A stretch of 28,937 nt of DNA, taken from NCBI GenBank assembly GCA_016206405.1, contig JACQRQ010000227.1, positions 1 to 28,937 on the forward strand, in the 5' to 3' direction. Each line of letters opens with the position of its first letter. The first letter of the stretch is position 1. The translations under genes and the position numbers were made by a program. The stretch is from Elusimicrobiota bacterium (GTDB lineage Bacteria; Elusimicrobiota; Elusimicrobia; O2-12-FULL-59-9). The notes under the pieces are model-generated. The model made no database searches. It was given only the letters and a program-made list of their open reading frames with translations, and was not told the origin of the DNA. Positions 14,845 to 22,702 of the stretch are shown piece by piece.

Positions 14845-16409
14845 GATGGGAAATAGGTGCGGATTCTCGCCACGACCTCCCTCTCAGCCTGCTCCTTTCC
14901 CTCCCGCACCTCCCAAATGGAGACGATGGGGAACACTCGGGTAAACATCGCATAGAGCATCACGAACGTCGAGATGCATCCCGCGAAGAGCGATATCTCC
15001 ACCCAACTGGGCGTGTAGCCGCCGGTCGTATAGGGCAGCCGGGGTCGGATCAAAGTGGGCACCACGATCAGAAACCTCTCCAGCCACATGCCCACGATCA
15101 CAGTCGATGAAGCGATCACCGTCCCTCGGACCGTCTTCCCCAAGGGAGAGACCAGGACGCCGAAGGGAACTACGAAGCAGGTGACGGCCATCAGCCAGAA
15201 TGCGGGAGCGTAGGGCCCGCTGATCTTCAAGTTAAAGATCACCATGTGCTCGGGCTCGCCGCCGTACCAGGTCGTCAGGTATTCGGAGAACGTGAAGTAG
15301 AACCAGAGGCAGCACATCACCAGCAAGAGCTTGCCTAGATTCTCGAAGTGTATCGCCCGGAGATGGCGCTCCAAGCCATAGCCCTTGCGGAGCGCCGCCA
15401 TGGCGATGATGAGCGCCGCGATCCCCGAGAAGATGGCGCCGACCACGAAGTAGGGGCCAAAGATGGTCGAGTGCCACATCGGCTGGACCGTCATACTGAA
15501 GACGTAGGAAACCACCGTGTGGACGCTGACGGCGACGGGAATCACCAGGATGGCCATGATGGCGATGCATTTCTCCAACACTTCCCGCTCCTCGTGGCTG
15601 CCGCTCCAGTTCAAAGAAAGCAGCTCGTAAAGGGGCTTGCGCCAGCCTTGAGCGCGGTCTCTGAGGATGGCGATGTCCGGGATAAGGGGAAGGTAGAGAT
15701 AGAGGGTGCTGCCGATAAGATAGGTGGTGATGCTGCAGACGTCCCACATCAGCGGCGATTGAAAACGGCCTGCAAGAAAGACGTTAAGAGCGCGATCGGG
15801 GCGGCCCAGATCAAGGATGATGTTGCCCGCCCCGAACACGAGTACTAGGACCGTGATCACCTCCGCCGAGCGCGTGATGGAGCGCCGCCACTCCGCCTGG
15901 ACGATCCTGAGTATGGCTGAGATCAGCGTTCCCGCGTGCGAGATGCCGATGAAAAAGACGAAATTGGTGATGTAGAATCCCCAAAAGACCGGATTATTGA
16001 GACCCGTCACCGCGAGCCCGTAATACATCTGGTAGCACCAGGCGAAGATCGCCCAAAGGCTCACGCAGGTCAGGACCGCCATGGTCGCGAGGAATCCCCC
16101 CGTGGGTGCTTCGAAGATGGGGGCCACCAGGACTTCTTCCTCAGGGAATATCTCCAGGGGGGCGGGGCTTTTTCCGCTTTTTGTTTTCCGCAACGCGATC
16201 TTGAAGAAAAGGCGGGAGATGATCCAGGAAAGGATGATGAAGATGGGGCCGATGATGCTGCCCATGACCACGGCCGGCAGCCAGGCGTCGCCGAGCCGGT
16301 ACGACGCGACGGCGCGCCAGACGAACCAGCCGTTGGCCGCGACCGCGAACAGGCAGAAGCCGGCGAAGCCCGCAAGCTGAACGTAAAAGGTCCAGTTCCT
16401 TGGTCTCAT
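14841..16409 (-). CDS. NrfD-family membrane subunit, ActC/QrcD-like, with N-terminal extension
   Basis: The 522-residue product is a polytopic membrane protein of the NrfD family. The stretch around residues 125-160 (YYGLAVTGLNNPVFWGFY, then FVFFIGISHAGTLISAIL) is the hallmark of ActC of alternative complex III and of QrcD. DLGRPDR and SVHTVVSYVFS follow as in ActC. About 95 residues at the N-terminus form two extra hydrophobic helices and a charged linker, making it longer than most relatives. It should bind menaquinol and may take part in proton translocation. It overlaps the ferredoxin gene upstream and the monoheme lipoprotein gene downstream by four bases each. Confidence 0.87.
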   Translation of the reverse strand: MRPRNWTFYVQLAGFAGFCLFAVAANGWFVWRAVASYRLGDAWLPAVVMGSIIGPIFIILSWIISRLFFKIALRKTKSGKSPAPLEIFPEEEVLVAPIFEAPTGGFLATMAVLTCVSLWAIFAWCYQMYYGLAVTGLNNPVFWGFYITNFVFFIGISHAGTLISAILRIVQAEWRRSITRSAEVITVLVLVFGAGNIILDLGRPDRALNVFLAGRFQSPLMWDVCSITTYLIGSTLYLYLPLIPDIAILRDRAQGWRKPLYELLSLNWSGSHEEREVLEKCIAIMAILVIPVAVSVHTVVSYVFSMTVQPMWHSTIFGPYFVVGAIFSGIAALIIAMAALRKGYGLERHLRAIHFENLGKLLLVMCCLWFYFTFSEYLTTWYGGEPEHMVIFNLKISGPYAPAFWLMAVTCFVVPFGVLVSPLGKTVRGTVIASSTVIVGMWLERFLIVVPTLIRPRLPYTTGGYTPSWVEISLFAGCISTFVMLYAMFTRVFPIVSIWEVREGKEQAEREVVARIRTYFPS

Positions 16410-17233
16410 GCTCCTTCCTTCAAATAGGTCACTTTGGGTTCGGTGCCCAGTTCTTCCAAAAGATGGAAGGCGCGGGGGTCCTTGGAGAGGTTGGCCGCGT
16501 CGCTGTCGTTGTTATTGAGATCCCCGAAGACGATGGCTTTCGCGGGACAAATCTCCGCGCAGGCGGGCTGGTAATCATTTTCCCGCAGCGGCCGTCCCTC
16601 CGCCACAGCTTCCTCCTTGGCACGTTGCAGGCGATGGTGGCAGAAGAGGCACTTCTCAACCACGCCTTTGGGACGAATCGAGACGTCGGGATTGAAGGAG
16701 GCCCGCATCTCCTCCGGCCAGACCGGCGCTTTCCAGTTGAAGTCCTTGCAGGTGTAGGGACAGGCATTGAGGCAGTAGCGGCAACCGATGCAGCGCGAAT
16801 AGACCTGGCCCACGATCCCTTCCTCGTTGCGAAACGTGGCGTAGACCGGGCACACTTTGGTGCAGGGGGGGATGTCGCATTGCTGGCAGGGCATGGGTAG
16901 AAGCCTCTGCTTCGGCGTGGGAAACTCCCCCTCATGTGATGGAAGAATCTTGAGCCAACGGATGATCCTGCCCATGGAGGCTTCTTGAGGGTTTCCCAAT
17001 GCCAGATTGTTTTCCGTGGAGCATGCCACCACGCAGGAGCCGCATCCGGTGCACTTGTCCAGATCGATCACCATTCCCCAACGGTGCTCCCCCGGCTTGA
17101 GAGGCCGCTTGCCATGCCCCGCATCCCGAGGCGCGGTCCCCCACGCTTTGCCGATTCCACTCAGTAAGAACACGCCGAGAGTTCCAAGGAGACCCCGCAG
17201 GAATCCGTTGCGAGAGGTCGTCAAGCTTTCCAT
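16406..17233 (-). CDS. Four-cluster ferredoxin subunit, QrcC / ActB C-terminal-like
   Basis: The 275-residue product starts with a hydrophobic segment and no complete twin-arginine motif (SRNGFLRG has only one arginine), so it may be co-exported with the twin-arginine subunit encoded upstream. Four iron-sulfur cysteine groups follow: CTGCGSCVVAC, CQQCDIPPCTKVC, CIGCRYCLNAC, and CLFC paired over a longer spacer with CAEIC. In alternative complex III the same domain is fused to the molybdopterin-like part of ActB; here it is a separate gene, as in Qrc. It overlaps the molybdopterin-type gene by 13 bases and the NrfD gene by four. Its role is to relay electrons between the NrfD quinone site, the molybdopterin-type subunit and the cytochromes. 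Confidence 0.86.
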   Translation of the reverse strand: MESLTTSRNGFLRGLLGTLGVFLLSGIGKAWGTAPRDAGHGKRPLKPGEHRWGMVIDLDKCTGCGSCVVACSTENNLALGNPQEASMGRIIRWLKILPSHEGEFPTPKQRLLPMPCQQCDIPPCTKVCPVYATFRNEEGIVGQVYSRCIGCRYCLNACPYTCKDFNWKAPVWPEEMRASFNPDVSIRPKGVVEKCLFCHHRLQRAKEEAVAEGRPLRENDYQPACAEICPAKAIVFGDLNNNDSDAANLSKDPRAFHLLEELGTEPKVTYLKEGA

Positions 17234-19263
17234 AGCCTCACCTCGGTCCCTTCCTCGCCTATCTCCAACGGGTTGGAGCCCAAGCCCTTGGCCCAGCGTC
17301 CGTAGTCGGCATATCCCAATCCAACGGGGAGGCTGACCACTCCGGGCATGGCCGCCCGGGACAGACGCGCCCTGGCCTCGATCTTCCCTCTCCGGGATTC
17401 GACCCAGATCGCTTCTCCGTCCGATAACCCCGGAAGCGAAGCGGTTTCAGGGTGCATCTCCGCCCAGGTCTCCCACGCCTCCTGCATCTGAGGTCCCGCG
17501 ACGCTTTGCAGATAGGGGAGATGCGCGCCCTCTCCGAAGGAAAAGGCGAGGGGCGCGTAGAGGTGCAGACGGAGAGGAAACTCCCCGTCCTCCCGCGCTT
17601 TTTTAACGTCCTGCAGTTTCAAAAGGTTCGTCAATGCGTCGAACTCAAACTTTCCCGAGCGGGTCGCATAGGGATTGCCGGAGGCAGCAGCGCTCATCTC
17701 CCGCCAGAACTTTCCCCCGCTGCTTTCATGGAACAGCTTCTCCGCCCGCAGTTTCTTCATATGGCTCATGACGTAGGAGTCAAAGTCCGCTGGAACTCTT
17801 GTCCCAGCCAAAGCTCGCGTCAACGCCAGGAATATCTCCCCGGGATCCTTGGTCTCGTGGAGCGGCGCAACCGCTTTGGGGGCGGCGCCCAAGACCGCGC
17901 TCCCGTTCGCGGACACATGGAAAGAACAGTGGCCTCTTTCCAGGGGCGTGTGGCAGGGCAACACGAGATCGGAAGATAGCGCCGTCTCGTTTAGAAAAGA
18001 AGAGACCGTCGCCACAAAGGGCGTTTTCGCCACGATCTCTTTCCATACCGAGGGCGACAGAAAGAGAGGATCGACGCGATCGACCAGAAGCAGTTCCGGC
18101 GGCCGCGCCTGGAGACTTTGGTCGGCCAAGCCGTCCGCCCAAAAGCCTTCCCGTCCCTCCATCCCAGAGAATACGCCGCCCGTGCCGATGTTCCCCAAGA
18201 GGGCGTTGAGCGCGTGGACCGCCATCTGGGTCAGCAACGGCCCGCGGTTGGTGATGGCTGCCGCGGGTTTGAGGCTGGAGAGCTTGACCGCCAGCAAACG
18301 GATCTCCTTTCCGGGGACTTCCGTTGCCGTGGAAACGTCATCAAGAGAAAGGGCGTCCAGGCTCTTTTTGAAGTCCTCGAAACCCCGGGACTGCGCGTGG
18401 ATGAAGGCCTTGTCGTAGGTCTCGTTGGCGATCAACTGTTTGGCCAGGATCAACGCCAGAAGACCTTCCGTCCCGGGCCGGACGGGTACCCATTGGTCCG
18501 CCTTGCCCGCGGTCACGGAGAACCTCGGCTCGATCTGGACGATTTCGGCGCGGTCTCCAGACGGCCCTCGCCGAAGCTGCGCGAAAGCCATCTGCGCCTC
18601 GACCGGAGACGGGTAGGACTGGAGCCAGTCGAATCCAAAGGAGACCAGGAGCTTCGCGCGGCTCATGTGGAAAGCCACTCGGCGGCTTCCATGCATTCTC
18701 TCGTAAGCGTCGCTGGGAAACTCGGACTTGGGAAAGCCTAGGGCGAAAAAATTATCCTTGCCTATGGAATCGGCCAAGCCCCGGAGCGCCTCGCCTTGTA
18801 TGTCCCACGCCCGCGCCCGCGTCAGCGCGGCCAGCGGCTTGATCTTGCTCCCTGACCTCGCGCGAGTGATCTTCTCCGACAGGGAGCGCACGGCCTTATC
18901 CCAGGAGATCTCTTTCCACTCCCCGGATCCACGGGGGCCGCGTCTGAGCAGGGGGGTTCTCAGGCGATCTGGATGGTAGAGCTCTTGCAGGGAGGCCGCG
19001 CCCTTGGGACAGAGTCCGCCCTGATTGGTCGGATGATCCGGGATCCCCGAGATTCCGACGGCATGGCCGTCGACTTTGCGCACGCGGATGCCGCAGCCCG
19101 CCGGACACAACCCGCAGATGGTGTAGGCGAAGCTCTCTTCCCCCATGGGCGGCGGCGCGTCTTCCTTGGGCGTGAGCACCGCCTTCTTGGCCCAGGCCGG
19201 CAAGGCGGAGGTCAAGCCAGAGAAAATGCCGAACTTGAAGAAATTTCTTCGGGATATTTCCAT
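17221..19263 (-). CDS. Molybdopterin-oxidoreductase-like subunit, QrcB/ActB-like, probably without Mo
   Basis: The 680-residue product has a twin-arginine signal (ISRRNFFKFG) and a [4Fe-4S] site formed by C50, C53, C57 and C85 (CGLCPAGC, then CPKG). The fold markers of the complex iron-sulfur molybdoenzyme family follow, through to the C-terminal beta-barrel region with GDAEV-like motifs (LSDGEAIWVESRRG). Around residues 170-215, where true enzymes place the Cys, SeCys or Ser/Asp that holds molybdenum, I see no cysteine and no recognisable ligand motif. This matches QrcB and ActB, which are structural relatives without the cofactor. It follows the pentaheme gene by four bases. It probably acts as a scaffold and electron conduit between cytochrome and ferredoxin, not as a reductase. 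Confidence 0.82.
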   Translation of the reverse strand: MEISRRNFFKFGIFSGLTSALPAWAKKAVLTPKEDAPPPMGEESFAYTICGLCPAGCGIRVRKVDGHAVGISGIPDHPTNQGGLCPKGAASLQELYHPDRLRTPLLRRGPRGSGEWKEISWDKAVRSLSEKITRARSGSKIKPLAALTRARAWDIQGEALRGLADSIGKDNFFALGFPKSEFPSDAYERMHGSRRVAFHMSRAKLLVSFGFDWLQSYPSPVEAQMAFAQLRRGPSGDRAEIVQIEPRFSVTAGKADQWVPVRPGTEGLLALILAKQLIANETYDKAFIHAQSRGFEDFKKSLDALSLDDVSTATEVPGKEIRLLAVKLSSLKPAAAITNRGPLLTQMAVHALNALLGNIGTGGVFSGMEGREGFWADGLADQSLQARPPELLLVDRVDPLFLSPSVWKEIVAKTPFVATVSSFLNETALSSDLVLPCHTPLERGHCSFHVSANGSAVLGAAPKAVAPLHETKDPGEIFLALTRALAGTRVPADFDSYVMSHMKKLRAEKLFHESSGGKFWREMSAAASGNPYATRSGKFEFDALTNLLKLQDVKKAREDGEFPLRLHLYAPLAFSFGEGAHLPYLQSVAGPQMQEAWETWAEMHPETASLPGLSDGEAIWVESRRGKIEARARLSRAAMPGVVSLPVGLGYADYGRWAKGLGSNPLEIGEEGTEVRLWKA

Positions 19264-19267
19264 TTCG

Positions 19268-19768
19268 TTACTTATGGCAAGCCATGCAGTCGTTGGTCAC
19301 CTTCATCCTGTGGTGGCAGCCCATACAGCGCGCCATGCTGATAGTCACCGCTTGCCGCGTGACCGGAGCCTCGACCTTGGACATGTCGCCGTGACAGAGG
19401 GCGCAGTCCAGTTTGGCTAACCCCACGTGCCTGCGGTGGGAAAAATAGACGTGGGTCGGCACGTTGTAGACCTTCTTCCAGGGGATCGGCTTGTTGGCCG
19501 AGACATAGTCGCGCACGGCTTTGGCTCTTGGATTTTCGTCATCGGAGGTGTGGCAGGCCGCGCAGACCTCCACCGTGGGAAGCCCTCCGCGCGCCTTCCC
19601 ATCAGCGATGCCTGTGTGGCAGCCGGCGCACTCCAATCCCAGGGCGATGTGCTTCTTGTGGTTGTAAGCGACTGGCTGTTTTTTAGATCCCGACTGGTGA
19701 CCGGCCAGCAAAAGCCAGAGGAGGCCGACGAAGGCTAGAGACAAAACCGTTACCGCAAGGTCTTTCAT
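19268..19768 (-). CDS. Pentaheme c-type cytochrome, ActA/QrcA-like
   Basis: The 166-residue product has an N-terminal hydrophobic helix that serves as signal or anchor. Five CxxCH motifs start at residues 47, 69, 122, 148 and 161 (CAGCH, CAACH, CALCH, CMGCH, CMACH). YNHKKH and FSHRRH, upstream of the first and third sites, supply the distal histidines in the pattern of class III (c3/c7-like) cytochromes. A pentaheme at the head of molybdopterin-like, ferredoxin and NrfD genes is the gene order of alternative complex III (ActA) and Qrc (QrcA, usually hexaheme). It should exchange electrons with periplasmic carriers. It lies 37 bases after the slipin stop. Confidence 0.88.
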   Translation of the reverse strand: MKDLAVTVLSLAFVGLLWLLLAGHQSGSKKQPVAYNHKKHIALGLECAGCHTGIADGKARGGLPTVEVCAACHTSDDENPRAKAVRDYVSANKPIPWKKVYNVPTHVYFSHRRHVGLAKLDCALCHGDMSKVEAPVTRQAVTISMARCMGCHHRMKVTNDCMACHK

Positions 19769-19805
19769 CTATTTCCCTTTTCCGCAAGATGAAGTTCATT
19801 CCCGC

Positions 19806-20699
19806 CTACGGCGTTGGGGAAACCGAGCCTCCCTTGACTCCATGGCTGCCCGCGTACTCTTTGGCCAAAGAGGTAATTCCGGTCATGGCGCCCAGACCCA
19901 TGGTTTCCACGGCGCTGGAGGGAACGACCACGATGGTGGAGCTCTTCCGCATCCCTTCCAAAAGTATGTTCATGGCGCGAAGGTGAAGCGCGACGGGGCT
20001 ATTGACGTAGGCCTTGGAAGACTCCTCAAAGACCTTCGAAACCTGTCGCTCCGACTCCGCCAAAATAACCCTGGCTTGTCGCTCCCTTTCCGCTTGAGCC
20101 TGCATGGACATAGCGTTCTGCAGGCCTGAAGGGATTTTTACGTCCCGGATCTCCACCGAGAGGGCCTTGATGCCCCAGGCCTCCGTCCGTTGCTCGATCA
20201 TTTCGCAAAGGTCCTTGTCGATTTTCTCCCTTCCCCGCAGCATCTCCGAGAGGTCGGTTTTGCCGATGACATCCCGCAGAGCGGTCTGGCTGGACCAGGC
20301 CATGGCCTGCTGGTAATCCTCCACTTCGAGGGCCGCCTTCTTAGGATCCACCACCCGCCAGAAAAGCACCGCGTCCACATCCACCGGCACGCTGTCCTTG
20401 GTCAGGGTCTCTTCCGCTGTGAAGGGGGTGGTGATCGTCCGCAAATCTATCCAGTAGGGGATGGTATCCACGAAGGGAATGATGCCGAATAGGCCCGGCC
20501 CCTTCAGATCGTGGAACTTTCCCATCCGGAGGATCACCGCTTTCTGCCATTGGCGCGCGACGCGCACGGCCAAAAGGAACAAGACGGCGAAAAGCGCGAT
20601 GGCGGCCCCTGCAGTTGGATTTTCGAATCGGACGCTCAACGCTCCCCCCGCGGCAAGCATCAAAACAAACAAAAGCACTGTCACTGGATGGATTCCCAT
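19806..20699 (-). CDS. Slipin (stomatin/SPFH-domain membrane protein)
   Basis: The 297-residue product has two hydrophobic helices at the N-terminus (about 7-22 and 30-47), then the SPFH domain: GKFHDLKGPGLFGIIPFVDTI, DLRTITTPFTAEETLTKDSVPVDVDAV and YQQAMAWSSQTALRDVIGKTDLSEML are classic stomatin landmarks. A coiled-coil of the QAQAERERQARVILAE type follows, then a hydrophobic tail. Slipins form large ring oligomers in the membrane and often occur with NfeD or FtsH-type proteases; neither is here. The start is fixed by AGGAGG 8 bases before the ATG. It sits between the Rieske/cytochrome b genes and the Act/Qrc-like operon on the same strand, suggesting a link to assembly or organisation of these complexes. 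Confidence 0.9.
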   Translation of the reverse strand: MGIHPVTVLLFVLMLAAGGALSVRFENPTAGAAIALFAVLFLLAVRVARQWQKAVILRMGKFHDLKGPGLFGIIPFVDTIPYWIDLRTITTPFTAEETLTKDSVPVDVDAVLFWRVVDPKKAALEVEDYQQAMAWSSQTALRDVIGKTDLSEMLRGREKIDKDLCEMIEQRTEAWGIKALSVEIRDVKIPSGLQNAMSMQAQAERERQARVILAESERQVSKVFEESSKAYVNSPVALHLRAMNILLEGMRKSSTIVVVPSSAVETMGLGAMTGITSLAKEYAGSHGVKGGSVSPTP

Positions 20700-20755
20700 C
20701 GTTTATTCCTCCTCTTGGGCGACGCCGGATCAAGCGATGCGTCTGAATTGATTGA

Positions 20756-20773
20756 TATGCAACGAATTGGCCA
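20756..20773 (-). promoter_or_regulatory. Shared palindromic motif, copy 3 (upstream of slipin)
   Basis: The minus strand reads TGGCCAATTCGTTGCATA, which matches the 15-base core of copies 1 and 2 at 13 positions if the Y position is counted as a mismatch. It lies in the 86-base gap between the triheme subunit gene and the slipin gene, preceded by a C6-T7 run just after the upstream stop. It is the weakest of the four copies in symmetry. Confidence 0.38.
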
Positions 20774-20785
20774 AAAAAAGGGGGG

Positions 20786-22024
20786 TTAGCGCTTTTCCAG
20801 GGACTTCATATAAGCCACCAAAGCCCGGATCTCATCGTCTCGAAGATCGAGCTTGGGCATGGAAGAGCCGGGGCTTACGGCCTGGGGATCGCGGAAGTGT
20901 TTCGTGAGCCAATCTTCCGCCTTCTTGCCGGTCACTTTATCCAATTCCGGTCCAACGACCCCGCCTCTTGCATTGAGCTTGTGGCAGTAGGCGCAGTTCA
21001 AGTTGCGGTAAAGTCTCCGCCCCGCCAAAACCAGGGGGTCCTTTTCGGCGGCGGCAGCGGCAGGCGGGCCGTTGAATTTCTGGGCGGCGATGTAGCGGGC
21101 CAAGTCCTCTATCTGCGTGTCGGCCAACTGGCCCTTGAACCCCGGCATGGTGGAGGACTGGTTCAGTTGGGTAGGATCCAGGATATATTTCTTGATGTAG
21201 ATTTTGTCGCGAGCGGAACCGATGAGAGAGAGGTCGGGCCCCCCGTCCCCACCCTCCCCGCCGATGCGGTGGCAGGCGGCGCAATTGTCGGCAAAGAGTT
21301 TGGGCGCTTCGCCCGTGAAGGGCCCGCCGGCCAGGGACTTCATGTAGACGACCAGGGCTTGAATTTCATCATCCAAAAGATTGAGTTTGGGCATCTCAGA
21401 TCCCGGGTTCGCGGCTTTGGGATCGCGAAGGTGTTTTACTAACCAATCCTCCGTCTCCTCCCCGACCACCTTGTCCAACTCCGGGCCGATCTCACCCCCT
21501 TTGCCTCCAATCCTGTGGCAGTAGGCGCAGTTCAAAGCGCGGTAAAGCCGCGTCCCGGCCATCACCGCCGGGTCTTTTTCGATCACCGGGTTGAGCATGG
21601 GGCTTTTGGCGCCGTAATAGGTCAGAAGCCCCATGCCCGTTAAAGCGGCCAAGCCCAGGCTCAGCCAAAAAGGCCGGTTGAGAGGATGCCTTTCGGGCGA
21701 GCGGTCCAAGAACGGCAGAAACAGGAGCACGCCGGCCGCCGCGCCCGGCAGAATCACGGCGGCCACCGCCTCCAATTTGCCGGGAAAGAATTTGAGCGCC
21801 TGGAATATGAACAGAAAGTACCACTCAGGGCGGGGGTTGTAGGTGCTGTCGGTGGGGTCGGCCAGATCTTCCAGAGGGGCGCCGAGTTTCAAGGCTAGAA
21901 AGCAAAGGGCCGCCAGGATCAAGGCCGCGACGCAGATGTCCTTGACCACCGCGTACGGGAAAAAAGAGCGGCCTTTTTCCTTCAATTCCTTGTATTGCTT
22001 TAAATAATCCTGTCTCCAACTCAT
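20786..22024 (-). CDS. Cytochrome b subunit IV fused to three monoheme c domains
   Basis: The 412-residue product begins as a subunit IV (PetD-like) protein: three membrane helices (about 29-46, 84-106 and 118-137) and PRPEWYF at 65-71, whose PEWY sequence lines the quinol-oxidation pocket. Three c domains follow, with hemes at CAYCH (166), CAACH (248) and CAYCH (344) and candidate methionine ligands in MPKL (211), MPGF (293) and MPKL (389). Domains 1 and 3 are about 70 percent identical by eye over 83 residues; domain 2 is distinct. Gram-positive QcrC proteins carry one fused c domain, so three is unusual. It starts three bases after the cytochrome b stop. It should pass electrons from the Rieske centre to a periplasmic acceptor without a separate cytochrome c1. 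Confidence 0.9.
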   Translation of the reverse strand: MSWRQDYLKQYKELKEKGRSFFPYAVVKDICVAALILAALCFLALKLGAPLEDLADPTDSTYNPRPEWYFLFIFQALKFFPGKLEAVAAVILPGAAAGVLLFLPFLDRSPERHPLNRPFWLSLGLAALTGMGLLTYYGAKSPMLNPVIEKDPAVMAGTRLYRALNCAYCHRIGGKGGEIGPELDKVVGEETEDWLVKHLRDPKAANPGSEMPKLNLLDDEIQALVVYMKSLAGGPFTGEAPKLFADNCAACHRIGGEGGDGGPDLSLIGSARDKIYIKKYILDPTQLNQSSTMPGFKGQLADTQIEDLARYIAAQKFNGPPAAAAAEKDPLVLAGRRLYRNLNCAYCHKLNARGGVVGPELDKVTGKKAEDWLTKHFRDPQAVSPGSSMPKLDLRDDEIRALVAYMKSLEKR

Positions 22025-22027
22025 GGA

Positions 22028-22702
22028 TTATTGGTCTTTGCGGCGCGGAGTTTCGGAAATGCCGTGCCAGACCACCAAAAACAGGTGCAGGCCCACAAAC
22101 AGAATCAGCAGCGCCGGAAGCACCAGCACATGGAAAGCGTAGAAACGGCTCAGGGTCAGCGCCCCCAAAACGTCTCCGCCCTTAAGCACCTTTCCTATGT
22201 AGGGTCCCAGAGTGGGCGCCTGCGCCGCGATATTGGTTCCTACGGCGGTCGCCCAGTAGGCTTTCTGGTCCCAGGGCAGCAGATAGCCTGTAAAACTGAA
22301 GCCCATAACCACCATAAATAAGGCGACGCCCGCCATCCAAGTCCCTTCGCGGGGATACTTGTAGGCTCCCATAAAAAACACCCTAAGCATGTGCAGGGCG
22401 ACAACCACCACCATGAAGCTGGCCCCCCAGTGGTGAAGTCCGCGGACAAATCTTCCCAGGAGCACTTCCCGTTCTATATAGCGTATGGAATCGTAGGCGT
22501 GATCCGGCGAGGGGACATAGTTCATCGCCAGAAGCATGCCGGTCAGAGCTTGAACGGTGAACAGGAGCAGGCTGGCGCTGCCCAAGGTGTAGAGCCATGC
22601 CTGCCAGCCGGCCGCTTCCGGAATACGGCGGTCCAAAAGGGCTTCCTTCACCTTTTTCCAACCGGTGCGCTCGTCCAATTCGCTCAAAAATTTAGTAATC
22701 AT
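22028..22702 (-). CDS. Cytochrome b6-type subunit of the Rieske/cytochrome b complex
   Basis: The 224-residue product is the four-helix, heme-carrying half of a split cytochrome b. The start is the ATG at 22702, which overlaps the Rieske stop (ATGA); the frame is open further upstream only as a shadow of the Rieske gene. Heme histidines are H90 (GLHHWGAS) and H104 in one helix, and H191 and H206 in another. The 14-residue spacing of the second pair is the b6f/menaquinol type, not the bc1 type. TGYLLPWDQKAYWA is the conserved quinol-site segment. There is no cysteine anywhere, so the covalent heme c-i of true b6f and Bacillus-type complexes is absent. It works with the Rieske protein and the subunit IV fusion to oxidise menaquinol. 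Confidence 0.95.
   Translation of the reverse strand: MITKFLSELDERTGWKKVKEALLDRRIPEAAGWQAWLYTLGSASLLLFTVQALTGMLLAMNYVPSPDHAYDSIRYIEREVLLGRFVRGLHHWGASFMVVVVALHMLRVFFMGAYKYPREGTWMAGVALFMVVMGFSFTGYLLPWDQKAYWATAVGTNIAAQAPTLGPYIGKVLKGGDVLGALTLSRFYAFHVLVLPALLILFVGLHLFLVVWHGISETPRRKDQ

Noticed and set aside
15348..16427. Plus-strand open frames opposite the ActC-like gene
   Set aside because: Highly charged, low-complexity translations that mirror a hydrophobic protein on the other strand; typical antisense shadows.
17221..19263. Active polysulfide, thiosulfate or formate-type molybdoenzyme
   Set aside because: No metal-ligand motif is visible, and the gene order is that of Qrc/ACIII, where this subunit is not catalytic.
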